Counted from the first letter of the stretch, positions 1 to 9,071 are shown. The stretch is DNA of 64,000 bases from Tannerella sp. (GCA_031285565.1 JAITVY010000044.1:79672-143671), one strand, 5' to 3'. A program made the numbers and translations. Notes: generated by a model not told the origin, from the sequence alone.

Positions 1-1
1 C

Positions 2-181
2 CATATCCGGAAAATCGATCTGCAAGGCTCGTATGATAAACGTAGCAACCTTACGGTTAAATCCGGTCAACCCCAATTAAGCTGCGATACGCTTATATTA
101 CAAGCGGAAAATAACAGCCAGCTGCCACAACTCTCTATTCCTTACCAGACAACGATTCATTATAAGGAGGAGAACTTTTAA
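2..181 (+). CDS. C-terminal end of an unidentified protein (runs off left edge)
   Basis: An open frame enters from the left edge and stops at TAA 179-181, giving 59 residues. The composition is protein-like, alternating hydrophobic and polar residues as in a beta-rich domain (for example LTVKSGQPQLSCDTLILQAE). No start codon lies inside the window and no family is recognised. It converges on the GH97 gene and the two reading frames overlap by 47 bp, so one 3' end may be shorter than drawn. A chance open frame over 180 bp is possible, but the codon use resembles the neighbouring genes. Confidence 0.5.
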   Translation, partial: HIRKIDLQGSYDKRSNLTVKSGQPQLSCDTLILQAENNSQLPQLSIPYQTTIHYKEENF

Positions 182-2324
182 CCGAAATTGCACAACCGCC
201 ACCAGGTGCTAATTTTTGTTTCAGTTTGGTTTTGTTTGTGACTTTGATTGTGCGTATTTTGTAACTCATCGGGTTTGTATCCCAGTCGGCATCTTTGGCA
301 TCTTCGTAGATGGTTGCCATGAATTTTGCCTTTGCCGGAAGGAAGCTGAAATCAATGACCGCTTCACGTGCGTTTTCGTTTGTGATCGCACCGACAAACC
401 ACTCGTCTTTTCCTTTCGCCTTACGAGCGGCCGTTATGTATTCGCCTGGTTCGGCTTCCAGATACCATGACTGATCCCAATCCATCGCTACATCTTTAAT
501 AAATTGGAACGCATCAAGGAATCGTTCATAGTTTTGAGGTAAATCGGCTGCCATCTGAAGCGGGCTATACATCGTTACATACAAGGCTAATTGTTTTGCC
601 AGGGTGGTATGTACCCGGTTCGGATTATCTGGATTATAATAATCGAATTTGATCTGGAAAATACCCGGGGTATAATCCATCGGTCCACCAACCAAACGGG
701 TAAATGGCAATATACAGGTATGGTTCGGATTATTTCCGCCCATCGATTCAAACTCAGTTCCACGAGCCGATTCCTGTGCTAACCAGTTCGGATATGTACG
801 GCAGAGTCCGGTCGGACGTGTTGCTTCGTGTGAATTCAGACAGATTTTATGTGCCGCCGCTTTTTTAATTACACGCACATAGTGATTGTTCATCCATTGG
901 CTGCTGCGCCACTCTCCGCGAGGAATGGGATAACCTACATAGCCGGTTTTTACTGCCGTGTAATGATTATCTGCCATAAACTGATAAGCTGCATCCAGTC
1001 TACGTTCGTATGCCGTTGCCGAAGCGGATGTCTCGTTATGCATCATCAAGCGAACATCTTTGCCAAGTGCATACTGCTGTAATGCTTTTACGTCGAAATC
1101 GGGATAAGGTGTTACAAAATCGAATACCTCCTCTTTTCCGAAACCGGTCCAATCCTCCCAACCAATATTCCACCCTTCAACCAGTACCTGGTCGAAGCCA
1201 TGTTTAGCCGCAAAATCAATATAACGGCGGACATTTTCATTGTTCGCTCCATGTGTTTTATTGGGTGTTACTTTCGTATAATCCGTCACACCGAGTTTGG
1301 TATTGGGTAGATCGGCATAACTCCAGGAAGAACCATCGACAAACATTTCCCACCATACTCCGACATATTTTACCGGTTTAATCCAGCTTATATCTTCGTA
1401 AGTACACGGGTCGTTCAGATTCAGGATCGTATTTGACGCCAGGATATCACGTGCGTCATCGCTCACCAGAACCGTACGCCAGGGCGTATGGCAATCGGTC
1501 TGCATAAACCCTTTTGTTCCCAGTGCATCAGGAGCCAGGTGTGTGGACAAAACAAAATTCTTATCGTCCAACTCCAATTGCATCGCCGAATAATTAAGCA
1601 ATGCCGCTTCATGGATATTGATATACAAGCCATCGGCAGACTTCATCATCAACGGCGCCTGAACCGCCAGGATTCCCTGATTATTGAACAGATTGTAATT
1701 CTCTCCTACATCCAGTTTTTTTTCTGCCTGTATTGCCCTGACTTCCGAGAGCAAACTTGTTGACGACTGGTACTCTTCCGTATTATAATCACCAGGCAGC
1801 CAGAACGCTTTATGATTACCTGCCAGAGGAAATGTTGTTAATTCCTCCTTGATATAAAAGAAGTTCAGGTGGTTCTGTTGAGGAAATTCATAACGGAAAC
1901 CGATTCCGTCGTTAAACACACGGAAACGAACAATGACATGCCTTTCGGCAGCAGGTTGATTAAGATAAACAACCATTTCATTATGATGATTCAGGATTTC
2001 TTTGTTTTCACCCCAAACAGGTGTCCAGGTTTCTAAAGATGTAGAATAGGATACATTGCCTGTTTCAAATCCGTCTTTCAGTGAGAACCTGTCAGACCCG
2101 AGTTTTAGACCCAGTTTCCGGAAATCATCAGTAAAGATATCAATTCCCAACCGCCCCGATGTAATTACCGGTTTTCCCTTATATGTCATACTATAATAGG
2201 GAATACTGTCTTTCATGGAAAACTCTACGGAGATATTACCATCGGGCGATTTCACTTCCTCTGCCTGCATGCCGGTATTCAGGAAACAAAGGCATACTAT
2301 CATACTTAAAATCCGCGTCATCAT
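135..2324 (-). CDS. susB: GH97 alpha-glucosidase, SusB-like
   Basis: Periplasmic exo-acting alpha-glucosidase expected to release glucose from maltooligosaccharides imported by SusC/D. The protein has a signal peptide (MMTRILSMIVCLCFLNTG, then AEE), a GH97 N-terminal beta-sandwich, a central TIM barrel and a C-terminal sandwich. Typical GH97 stretches include VLVEGWNIGWEDW and LNSHEATRPTG, the latter carrying one of the conserved glutamates, followed by AQESARGTEFE. The length (about 729 residues) fits the family. The frame is open further upstream to 2372, but that would overlap the preceding gene and put 16 non-signal residues first, so the start is placed at 2324 (or the next ATG, 2321). 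It is the last gene of the starch operon, 22 bp after susA. The final ~14 residues extend past the usual GH97 end and overlap the convergent frame at 135-181. Confidence 0.93.
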   Translation of the reverse strand: MMTRILSMIVCLCFLNTGMQAEEVKSPDGNISVEFSMKDSIPYYSMTYKGKPVITSGRLGIDIFTDDFRKLGLKLGSDRFSLKDGFETGNVSYSTSLETWTPVWGENKEILNHHNEMVVYLNQPAAERHVIVRFRVFNDGIGFRYEFPQQNHLNFFYIKEELTTFPLAGNHKAFWLPGDYNTEEYQSSTSLLSEVRAIQAEKKLDVGENYNLFNNQGILAVQAPLMMKSADGLYINIHEAALLNYSAMQLELDDKNFVLSTHLAPDALGTKGFMQTDCHTPWRTVLVSDDARDILASNTILNLNDPCTYEDISWIKPVKYVGVWWEMFVDGSSWSYADLPNTKLGVTDYTKVTPNKTHGANNENVRRYIDFAAKHGFDQVLVEGWNIGWEDWTGFGKEEVFDFVTPYPDFDVKALQQYALGKDVRLMMHNETSASATAYERRLDAAYQFMADNHYTAVKTGYVGYPIPRGEWRSSQWMNNHYVRVIKKAAAHKICLNSHEATRPTGLCRTYPNWLAQESARGTEFESMGGNNPNHTCILPFTRLVGGPMDYTPGIFQIKFDYYNPDNPNRVHTTLAKQLALYVTMYSPLQMAADLPQNYERFLDAFQFIKDVAMDWDQSWYLEAEPGEYITAARKAKGKDEWFVGAITNENAREAVIDFSFLPAKAKFMATIYEDAKDADWDTNPMSYKIRTIKVTNKTKLKQKLAPGGGCAISVKSSPPYNESLSGKE

Positions 2325-2346
2325 ATCTTTCTGTTTTATTATTTTC

Positions 2347-4179
2347 TTATTGTAATTCCAATACCAATACACCTTTCGGAGCTATGGTTATATCTTTTTC
2401 GATGTCAATCGTTACTCCGGAGATAACATCTTTTCCCTTACCGAAACTTCCGGTTACTTCATGATAGCGTTTTACCGGCAATGTTTGCTTTTTATCAGAA
2501 CCATTCAGGATAACCAATACGGTTTCTTCGGGCGATATGCGGGCATACACATAGCATTCATTCTCGTAATCAGACGCATAGTGCAGAAGTTTTCCCTCCG
2601 TCACAGCCTTACTTTTCTTCCGCCATTGAAGTAAGTTTCGAAGATAGTCCCAGGCTTCATTCTGCATATCGCTTCGTCCACTTTTTTCAAACTGATTGAC
2701 CGTATCTCCCGGCCAGCCTCCCGGAACATCTTTGCGAAGGTTTCCATCACCGTCTTTCTTTTCGCCGGTCATTAATAATTCCGTTCCGTAATATAGCTGT
2801 GGAATCCCCCTGGTTGTCAACAGAAAAGCCAATGCCTGTTTATACCTGTCCAGAGTCTTTTCTTCTTTTTTCAGGAAACGGCTTGTATCATGATTGTCCA
2901 AAAATATCAGGATATTGGCCAGGTCCGCATACAAAAAGTCCTGTGCAAGCACTTCATAAAGAGCCCTCAACGGATTCCGACCGGTTCCGTCAACCGGAAA
3001 TGCTTTTTCACACCCATTCATCAGGTTAAAATCCATTACCGTTTTCAGGTTCGTCTGTTGTTCGTTCAACATGGAGTTTTGTTGCCACCAGGCCAACGGA
3101 CCGGAGCTGACATACCATGATTCGCCAACAATATTAAAATCCGGATATTCATCCTGAACGGCTTTGCACCAATGAGCCAAAAAATCAGCATCTGCATACG
3201 GATGCGTATCATGACGGATACCGTCTATCTGTGCATATTCAATCCACCAGATGCTGTTCTGGATAAGATAAGTTGCCAGGTGGGCATTACGCTGGTTCAA
3301 GTCGGGCATAGTCGGAACAAACCAACCGTCGACCAACCGGTCTACTTCGGAAGCCGGGGCATGCGGATCCATGACAGCGTATAAATCGTGCGATGTAGGA
3401 ACGAAACCTTCCTGATGATTCAACCAGTCGGACGACGGGAAATCACCCATCCACCAATGATGGCTTCCACAATGATTATAAATCATATCCATCACGATTT
3501 TCATTCCTTTCCCGTGGATGGCTTCAATCAACATACGATAATCTTCATTCGAGCCGAAACGGGGATCAACTTTATAAAAATCGGTCGTCGAATATCCATG
3601 ATACGAACCTTTGGGCATCCGGTTTTCAAGTACCGGATTGAGCCATATGGTAGTAACCCCGAGGTCCTCGATATAATCCAGATGTTTCATAATACCTGCG
3701 AAATCACCTCCGTGGCGTCCGAAAGTATCATCCCTTTCGATGGGTACATCATCAAGTATATCATTGGATACATCACCATTGGCGAAACGATCCGGCATAA
3801 TCAGGTACATTACATCGGAAGCATCAAATCCCTGCGCTCCCATAGGCGAAATCCTTTCTTTCAGCTCATATTCTTTGATAACCTTCTTTTTGCCTTCGCT
3901 GAAATTAAACCGGATAAAACCGGGTTTAGCCTCTTCCGTTATGTCTATATATAGAAACAGATAGTTGGGGTTTTCAACTTTTACTACCTCTTTCAACCTC
4001 ACTCCCGGGTATTCGAAAGAGACCTGGCTTCTGCCGATATCTTTCCCATATACCATTACCTGAAGTTCTGTATTCTTCATACCCGTCCACCAGAATGTAG
4101 GTTCAACACGACTTATATCCATTGCCTGTGCAGCAAATGAACATACCAGGATGATTGCTAATATAAAGATTTTTTTCAT
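2347..4179 (-). CDS. susA: GH13 neopullulanase/cyclomaltodextrinase, SusA-like
   Basis: Periplasmic GH13 enzyme predicted to cut maltodextrins, pullulan or cyclodextrins. Counting from the ATG at 4179 it has a signal peptide (MKKIFILAIILVCSFAAQA), an N-terminal neopullulanase-type immunoglobulin-like domain (about 22-110) and a (beta/alpha)8 barrel. The barrel carries the catalytic triad: nucleophile Asp324 in GIRHDTHP, acid/base Glu353 in VGESW and transition-state Asp431 in LDNHDTSRF. A C-terminal beta domain follows, and the length (610 residues) is normal. The frame stays open upstream to 4212, but only the 4179 start gives a signal peptide. Its leader (4179-4226) is nearly identical to leaders in the mannan locus. 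It sits 52 bp after the 434-residue amylase and 22 bp before susB. Confidence 0.94.
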   Translation of the reverse strand: MKKIFILAIILVCSFAAQAMDISRVEPTFWWTGMKNTELQVMVYGKDIGRSQVSFEYPGVRLKEVVKVENPNYLFLYIDITEEAKPGFIRFNFSEGKKKVIKEYELKERISPMGAQGFDASDVMYLIMPDRFANGDVSNDILDDVPIERDDTFGRHGGDFAGIMKHLDYIEDLGVTTIWLNPVLENRMPKGSYHGYSTTDFYKVDPRFGSNEDYRMLIEAIHGKGMKIVMDMIYNHCGSHHWWMGDFPSSDWLNHQEGFVPTSHDLYAVMDPHAPASEVDRLVDGWFVPTMPDLNQRNAHLATYLIQNSIWWIEYAQIDGIRHDTHPYADADFLAHWCKAVQDEYPDFNIVGESWYVSSGPLAWWQQNSMLNEQQTNLKTVMDFNLMNGCEKAFPVDGTGRNPLRALYEVLAQDFLYADLANILIFLDNHDTSRFLKKEEKTLDRYKQALAFLLTTRGIPQLYYGTELLMTGEKKDGDGNLRKDVPGGWPGDTVNQFEKSGRSDMQNEAWDYLRNLLQWRKKSKAVTEGKLLHYASDYENECYVYARISPEETVLVILNGSDKKQTLPVKRYHEVTGSFGKGKDVISGVTIDIEKDITIAPKGVLVLELQ

Positions 4180-4226
4180 ATGATAATATTTAATTTTTAA
4201 CGCTAAGGTCATATGGAACTTGCATG
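4179..4226 (-). repeat. shared PUL leader element, copy A (upstream of susA)
   Basis: The DNA immediately 5' of susA, read on the minus strand, contains AGTTCCATATGACCTTAG, then an A/T-rich run ending in TATTATCATATG, where the final ATG is the start codon. Near-identical copies precede the GH92 gene (30342) and a GH76 gene (31513), and a degraded copy precedes a binding protein gene (32810). Conservation covers the whole ~46 bp, more than a ribosome-binding region needs. Its function is unknown; translational or post-transcriptional control is possible. Confidence 0.7.
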
Positions 4227-4231
4227 AATAA

Positions 4232-5536
4232 TTATTTTAATATTAAGTATTCGAAAGGTTGTAATTCCAGAACTTCTCCCAATGTAATATTCCGTTCGGT
4301 CGAAAGATTGATATACCGCTCACCTGACAAGTTTTCCGGAAGTGGCATATTCTGAATGGTATCCCGCGTATTTACGGCAATCAGGAACTTTTCCGTACCG
4401 GTATACCTTTCAAACAATAGTATATCATCATCCGGATACGTATTCAACTTTCCGCTACGTAAACCATCGTGATTGTTATGAATTGCAAGGATATTCCGGT
4501 ATTCTTCGCGTAAACCGGGATTTGCACTCCAGTCGATATTGTTATAATGGAAGAAATTAATCCGTTCGGGATAGCCGGTTTCCTGTGAACCATACACCAT
4601 CGGGCAACCGGGCAAAAATGTGATGATGGAAAAAGCCGCCATCGCCCCCCTCTCACTTACCCATTCAACAACCGGCGAGTGTTTGGCTGCTTCATCATGA
4701 TTGGTCGTGAACCGTAATTTCAATTTGCCTTCCGGAAGATTTGCATATTCTTCATTATTGGCGGTAAACAAAGAATGCGCAGGTTCTTTTTCCTGATAGA
4801 CTTTCCGCATCTGAACAGCAAAGTCCCAGGCATAATTCAAATCGAATCCGGCATCAAAATGGTCTTTACGCGAACCTTCTGCCAACATCAATAATTTCTT
4901 TCCCGGAATCGCCCGTAAAGAATCATTACATTGCTTCAGGAAGTCGAAAGGAACATAATCAACTGCGTCACAACGAAAACCGTCCACTCCTATTTCTGTT
5001 ACCCAATACTTCATTGCATCAATCATTGTCAGGCGCATTTCCATGTTATCAAAATTCAGGTCTGCCACATCAGTCCAGTTAGTTCCTTCCGGATAAATAA
5101 TATTTCCGAGGCTGTCCTGCGTATACCAGTCTTTATTTTTTATCCATTCATTATCCCATGCCGTATGATTAGGTACCCAGTCGAGCAGGACACCCATATT
5201 CCGGCTGTGTGCCTCTGTTACAAGCTGCTTAAAGTCTTCTTTCGTGCCAAATTCAGTATTTATTCCGTAATAATCTTTTACCGAATAAGGGGAATTTTTG
5301 GATTTTTCTTCCCCGATCGGATATACCGGCATAAACCACAACACATTGCATCCTAAATCCTGAATGGCATCCAGACGGGAAATTACCGCCTGAAATGAGT
5401 TTTCAGGAGCAAAGACCCTTGGGTTGACCTGGTAAATTACGACATCTTCCGGTTGCGGTACAGTATAGTTTATTTTCTGCTTTGTATTGCATGACGTAAA
5501 CAATACCAGTAGAAAAAGGAAATATATTGTTCTCAT
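4232..5536 (-). CDS. GH13 alpha-amylase-family lipoprotein
   Basis: Compact (434-residue) GH13 enzyme with a type II signal peptide (lipobox LFTSC, Cys16), so probably tethered to the outer membrane or periplasmic face. The catalytic residues are visible: nucleophile Asp190 in VDGFRCDAVD, acid/base Glu220 in LMLAEGSRKD and Asp281 in TTNHDEAA. Other GH13 hallmarks are LLDWVPNHTAWDN and the C-terminal beta domain ending FEYLILK. It has no added carbohydrate-binding module. The gene lies between the larger amylase and susA in the starch operon. An alpha-amylase or alpha-glucosidase-like role on maltooligosaccharides is expected; the exact bond preference cannot be read from sequence. Confidence 0.9.
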   Translation of the reverse strand: MRTIYFLFLLVLFTSCNTKQKINYTVPQPEDVVIYQVNPRVFAPENSFQAVISRLDAIQDLGCNVLWFMPVYPIGEEKSKNSPYSVKDYYGINTEFGTKEDFKQLVTEAHSRNMGVLLDWVPNHTAWDNEWIKNKDWYTQDSLGNIIYPEGTNWTDVADLNFDNMEMRLTMIDAMKYWVTEIGVDGFRCDAVDYVPFDFLKQCNDSLRAIPGKKLLMLAEGSRKDHFDAGFDLNYAWDFAVQMRKVYQEKEPAHSLFTANNEEYANLPEGKLKLRFTTNHDEAAKHSPVVEWVSERGAMAAFSIITFLPGCPMVYGSQETGYPERINFFHYNNIDWSANPGLREEYRNILAIHNNHDGLRSGKLNTYPDDDILLFERYTGTEKFLIAVNTRDTIQNMPLPENLSGERYINLSTERNITLGEVLELQPFEYLILK

Positions 5537-5717
5537 AGTAAACTATATTTAATTTTATAACAAACAAGAGGATAAGCTAACAAGTAGTCAAAATAGTCAA
5601 GTAGTTATCAGTTGCTTCGCAACTTCGTAGTTAAGTAGAAATGCATTTACATTATTCTTAACTTCTTGACTACTAACGAGCATAGCGAGTGATAACTCCT
5701 TTGACTCCTGATTGGCA
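5537..5717. repeat. intergenic repeat region between two amylase genes
   Basis: This 181-bp gap contains no credible gene. It has diverged inverted and direct copies of a GTAGTCAA / TTGACTAC motif. Its last part (5661-5717) matches 57831-57879, where the same sequence also touches the stop codon of a minus-strand gene. Read on the minus strand after each stop, both share CAGKAGTCAAAGRAGTTATC and CGTTAGTAGTCAAGAAGT. The copy here carries an 8-bp insertion. Confidence 0.65.
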
Positions 5718-7604
5718 TTATTCACTAAAATAAAGGCGGTATTCACCGGGAGACAATGAAATATTCTCCGTAGATGAGGATACGGTAATCTCCTGATTAG
5801 TGAAATAATCTTTCCATTTGCCGGCTTTCTCAAAGTTCACATTTTTCGTTACATCGACTACATCAAAATTAGCCATTGCAACCACATTTTTATCCGGTGA
5901 AACCAACGTTATATATTTAAATGGTTCCTCCAATTCATATGTAAAATCAGTAGTATTGAAAACTGCATTTTCTTTTTTAAGACGGATCATTGCCGCATAT
6001 ACATCATATAGTTCTTTTCTATCAGGCTCATCATAATAATCCCAACGGATGGGTTTCTTTTCAAGACGTCCTTCCTCTGCCGTAGAGCCCAGAAAATAAT
6101 CATACCCGAGTTCACCGAATTGCCATATCATTTTTGGTCCGGGCAAAGAAAACAATAATACGGCCGCTCCGGCAGTGCGGTCAAGTCCGGTAGAAAGAGT
6201 CCTGACATTATATCCATTATAGTCTTTCCCATGTTGATTATTTTTGTACATCAGCCGTTCTTCATCATGGCTTTCCATATAAGCAACCAGGTTTGGCAAT
6301 GTCCATCCCCGCTCTTTATATGCACCCCAGGAAATATCCGAATTCCACGACCCGTCGGTATTCTGTTGTGTCCAACCCATCGTGGCCTCATTCATACGGT
6401 AGTTCAGATTTCCCCACAATAACATTCCGTATTCAGCCAGCACTTTTTCCTCGCGATTATCAGTCAGGTGTTCCAGAATAACCAAAGCATTTTCATTGTG
6501 TCTCCAAATCCGGTCAGCTATCCGCTTCAAGATATTTATCCGTTCCTGATCATAATCCCATCCGTCACCTGAATTATTGGTAAAGCCTTTGGTAAAATCA
6601 AAGCGAAAACCATCGATTTTATATTCCTGCATCCAGAAAGTACAGACACTATCCACAAACTGTTGGGTATACTGGCTTTCATGATTAAAATCATATCCCC
6701 AGTAATAAGCCTGATTCGGAGAAGCCGTATTATACCACGGATTAGCCGAAGAAGGTTCGCCATTTGTATTTTGATACATCCTTACCATAGGACTCTGCCC
6801 ATAACTATGATTCAATACCATATCCATGATTACAGCTATTCCGTTCTGATGGCAGGCATCAATAAAATCTTTATAATCGTTGTTTGTTCCGTAAATTTTA
6901 TCCGTAGCAAAATAGAAAGACGGGTTATACCCCCAACTATCATTCCCTTCAAATTCATTAAATGGCATCAGCTCAATGGCATTCACACCTAATGATTTGA
7001 GATAAGGCAATTTTTCCTGTACTCCTTTAATGGAACGTTTTTCCGTAAAATCGCGTATAAGAAGTTCATAAATAACCAGGTTATCAACATCTTCGATTTT
7101 AAAATTCCCAACCTGCCAGTTATAATTATCCTGTTTTGTACTTACAACCATTGCAATTTCCGACGTTTTTCCGGTCGGATAAGCGATCAGGTTAGGATAG
7201 ATATCCGCAGGTATATTTGCATCATAATACGGATCGGATATTTTGTTCGCATACGGATCGGCAATCCGTATCTTATTATCAATCAGGTATTGGCACACAT
7301 ACTCTTTATCTTTTTCCAATCCGCCGATTTTCAATTGAAAAAGATTCCCGTCCTTATTCATCTTATAATCTTCGGATACGGTCCAATCATTAAAGTCTCC
7401 GATCAGATAAATACTTGTTTTTCCGGGAGCAAAAAGGACAAAAGCCAGCGAATCCCCACTGATACGGGTAATTCCTTCCCGATAAGTCTTCTGGGCTGTC
7501 TGTTCTTCTCCCCCACCCGGATTTACAGGATCATCATTGTCGTCGGAGCAGGAAAACCACAGAAAAGGAAAAAGACAGAGATAATAATATATATATTTCT
7601 TCAT
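5718..7604 (-). CDS. GH13 alpha-amylase lipoprotein with N-terminal CBM48-like domain
   Basis: Probable cell-surface starch-degrading enzyme, in the operon position expected for SusG. It has a type II signal peptide (FLWFSC, Cys19) followed by an acidic run (SDDNDD), a pattern linked to surface export of Bacteroidota lipoproteins. Residues ~40-150 form an isoamylase-N/CBM48-like domain (SLAFVLFAPGKTSIYLIGDFNDW). The GH13 barrel follows, with Asp336 in DGFRFDFTKG, Glu378 in VILEHLTDN and Asp447 in MESHDEERL. Classical SusG instead carries a CBM58 inserted in the barrel, which is not evident here, so this is a functional analogue rather than a clear orthologue. A strong hairpin lies between susF and this gene. 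Confidence 0.92.
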   Translation of the reverse strand: MKKYIYYYLCLFPFLWFSCSDDNDDPVNPGGGEEQTAQKTYREGITRISGDSLAFVLFAPGKTSIYLIGDFNDWTVSEDYKMNKDGNLFQLKIGGLEKDKEYVCQYLIDNKIRIADPYANKISDPYYDANIPADIYPNLIAYPTGKTSEIAMVVSTKQDNYNWQVGNFKIEDVDNLVIYELLIRDFTEKRSIKGVQEKLPYLKSLGVNAIELMPFNEFEGNDSWGYNPSFYFATDKIYGTNNDYKDFIDACHQNGIAVIMDMVLNHSYGQSPMVRMYQNTNGEPSSANPWYNTASPNQAYYWGYDFNHESQYTQQFVDSVCTFWMQEYKIDGFRFDFTKGFTNNSGDGWDYDQERINILKRIADRIWRHNENALVILEHLTDNREEKVLAEYGMLLWGNLNYRMNEATMGWTQQNTDGSWNSDISWGAYKERGWTLPNLVAYMESHDEERLMYKNNQHGKDYNGYNVRTLSTGLDRTAGAAVLLFSLPGPKMIWQFGELGYDYFLGSTAEEGRLEKKPIRWDYYDEPDRKELYDVYAAMIRLKKENAVFNTTDFTYELEEPFKYITLVSPDKNVVAMANFDVVDVTKNVNFEKAGKWKDYFTNQEITVSSSTENISLSPGEYRLYFSE

Positions 7605-7624
7605 TGTGCGCCTGGTTTTATATT

Positions 7625-7663
7625 ATCCGGAAGATGTGCCAGGCATTGGCACATCTTCCGGAT
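7625..7663 (-). other. 17-bp inverted repeat (intercistronic hairpin)
   Basis: Perfect 17-bp arms (7625-7641 and 7647-7663, left arm ATCCGGAAGATGTGCCA) flank a 5-nt loop. It lies between the susF stop and the start of the amylase gene. There is no T-run after it on the minus strand, so a simple intrinsic terminator is unlikely. An mRNA-stabilising or processing hairpin separating surface-protein from enzyme expression is plausible. Confidence 0.85.
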
Positions 7664-7674
7664 GGATCTGGTTA

Positions 7675-9051
7675 TTAAAATGTACCTGTTCCGGAGTTGA
7701 AGTCCAATACGACTTTCTTTCCGGCTTCAACACTGGTACGTGCCTGGTCTCCACCATTTCCCCGGTAGGCAATCTTACCGTCCAGAATGACAAATTCCAT
7801 CCTCCACCAGTCATTGCCGACAGGAGCGATATCTGATGCAGCGTATATACGCAATTCACCGTTTCCGGTTGTTGTACATGTCATCACCTGGTTCTCAACT
7901 GTAAATGGGTACGTAGTGATATCCCAACTTCCGAAGCAATCGCCGATACCATAGACTTTTGCCGGCTCAATTGAAATCCTGCCGTTTTCCATATCTACAT
8001 AAATCATATACATACCACTTTCGGCAACATATGCGTTCCCATCTGAAACAGTATATCCTATCACTTCACCCAGGCTATTGAAATCACCATCCCACTCACG
8101 TTTCGTACACCATTTGAAACCTTTCCCGGCTGCAATATAACGTACTGCCCAGAAATGACCTTCATAACCGTTCACCGGTGTCATTTCAACAACTCCGCCG
8201 GAACTCCAGTCCCAACTACCGAAATCGTCGCCGATCATATACAAAGCCGCAGCATCCGACGGACATTCGACTTCTGTCATGGTACAGCTATTATCAGCAG
8301 CTATTTCAAATTCGTAGCATAAATTCACTGTTGGATCTTTCAGGAAGTCGAATTGTTTTCCGTTTCCGTTATCATTGATAATCAAATTTATCGGGCGGTT
8401 TACCGGAACTGTAATCGAATACCAACCCTCACTATTCGCCGCCAGCGTAGTACCTGGCCAGCTTCCATATACTTCGGACTCGCCCCAGGCATATACGGCA
8501 TATTCACCCCAGTCGCCGGAAACAACTTTGAAACGGATCGTCAATTCAACCGGTTCCCATTCCTCACCTTCATCCCTTTTGGATAACATAGATTCCACAT
8601 TGGAAGTAACTGTAAATGCCGTACTTCCCGGAATAGTTCTTTCTGCTACTATCCTGAAAAAGAGTGTTGCAGGATCTTTCTGCCCCGATTCGTCATTATT
8701 GACTCCAAAATCGTCTACTGCCCAGCTATATAGTTCGGCAGCACTAAGCGCCCGAAGGTAAACATCCGTACCAAGTACGACCGTTTTGATCGTTCCGGAA
8801 AAATCTTCTCCATCAGAAACCTGCAATATATAATTAGCAGGAATATCCTTACCAAAATTAGCCCGGCTCCACGTCAATACCGAATAGAAAAAGTCAGGTA
8901 ATTCTTCCGTTACCACAAAGGTGGTTGCACCTTCGACCGTAAGTACAGGCGCCACGGGATCTTTTTCTTTGTCAAACATCTGCTCCTGGTCATAATCACA
9001 TGCAGTGAGAATCAGCAGGAAAGCAAATAAAAATAAATTTATATTTTTCAT
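7675..9051 (-). CDS. susF: SusF-like surface starch-binding lipoprotein with CBM26-like domain
   Basis: Outer-membrane lipoprotein (lipobox ILTAC, Cys18) that should bind starch at the cell surface without cutting it. The order is an N-terminal SusE-type Ig-like domain (about 25-165), a middle domain (about 170-265), then tandem SusF/SusE starch-binding domains (about 270-458). The middle domain carries VYAWGESEVYGSWPGTTL, GWYSITVP and LIINDNGNGKQ, a pattern of CBM26-type starch-binding modules. The C-terminal ~190 residues are strikingly close to those of the adjacent susE product (shared MTPVNGYEG/MIPVNGYEG, GFKWC-KREW, RISIEPAKVYG/RISVEPAKVYG, YAASDI-PVG-DWWRMEFV). That suggests tandem duplication or gene conversion. 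It is the fourth gene after susC in the operon. Confidence 0.9.
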   Translation of the reverse strand: MKNINLFLFAFLLILTACDYDQEQMFDKEKDPVAPVLTVEGATTFVVTEELPDFFYSVLTWSRANFGKDIPANYILQVSDGEDFSGTIKTVVLGTDVYLRALSAAELYSWAVDDFGVNNDESGQKDPATLFFRIVAERTIPGSTAFTVTSNVESMLSKRDEGEEWEPVELTIRFKVVSGDWGEYAVYAWGESEVYGSWPGTTLAANSEGWYSITVPVNRPINLIINDNGNGKQFDFLKDPTVNLCYEFEIAADNSCTMTEVECPSDAAALYMIGDDFGSWDWSSGGVVEMTPVNGYEGHFWAVRYIAAGKGFKWCTKREWDGDFNSLGEVIGYTVSDGNAYVAESGMYMIYVDMENGRISIEPAKVYGIGDCFGSWDITTYPFTVENQVMTCTTTGNGELRIYAASDIAPVGNDWWRMEFVILDGKIAYRGNGGDQARTSVEAGKKVVLDFNSGTGTF

Positions 9052-9071
9052 AATCTCATTCAGTTTAAGCG

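Noticed and set aside
3388..3954. 188-residue open frame on the plus strand inside the susA gene
   Set aside because: It is the antisense shadow of a clear GH13 coding sequence with all catalytic residues; its own translation has no recognisable motif.
5597..5833. 78-residue minus-strand frame over the amylase 3' end
   Set aside because: It is mostly made of the intergenic repeat and reads out of frame with the amylase; no start signal.
7625..7663. Intrinsic terminator ending the sus operon after susF
   Set aside because: There is no T-run after the stem on the minus strand and the amylase gene follows within 21 bp.
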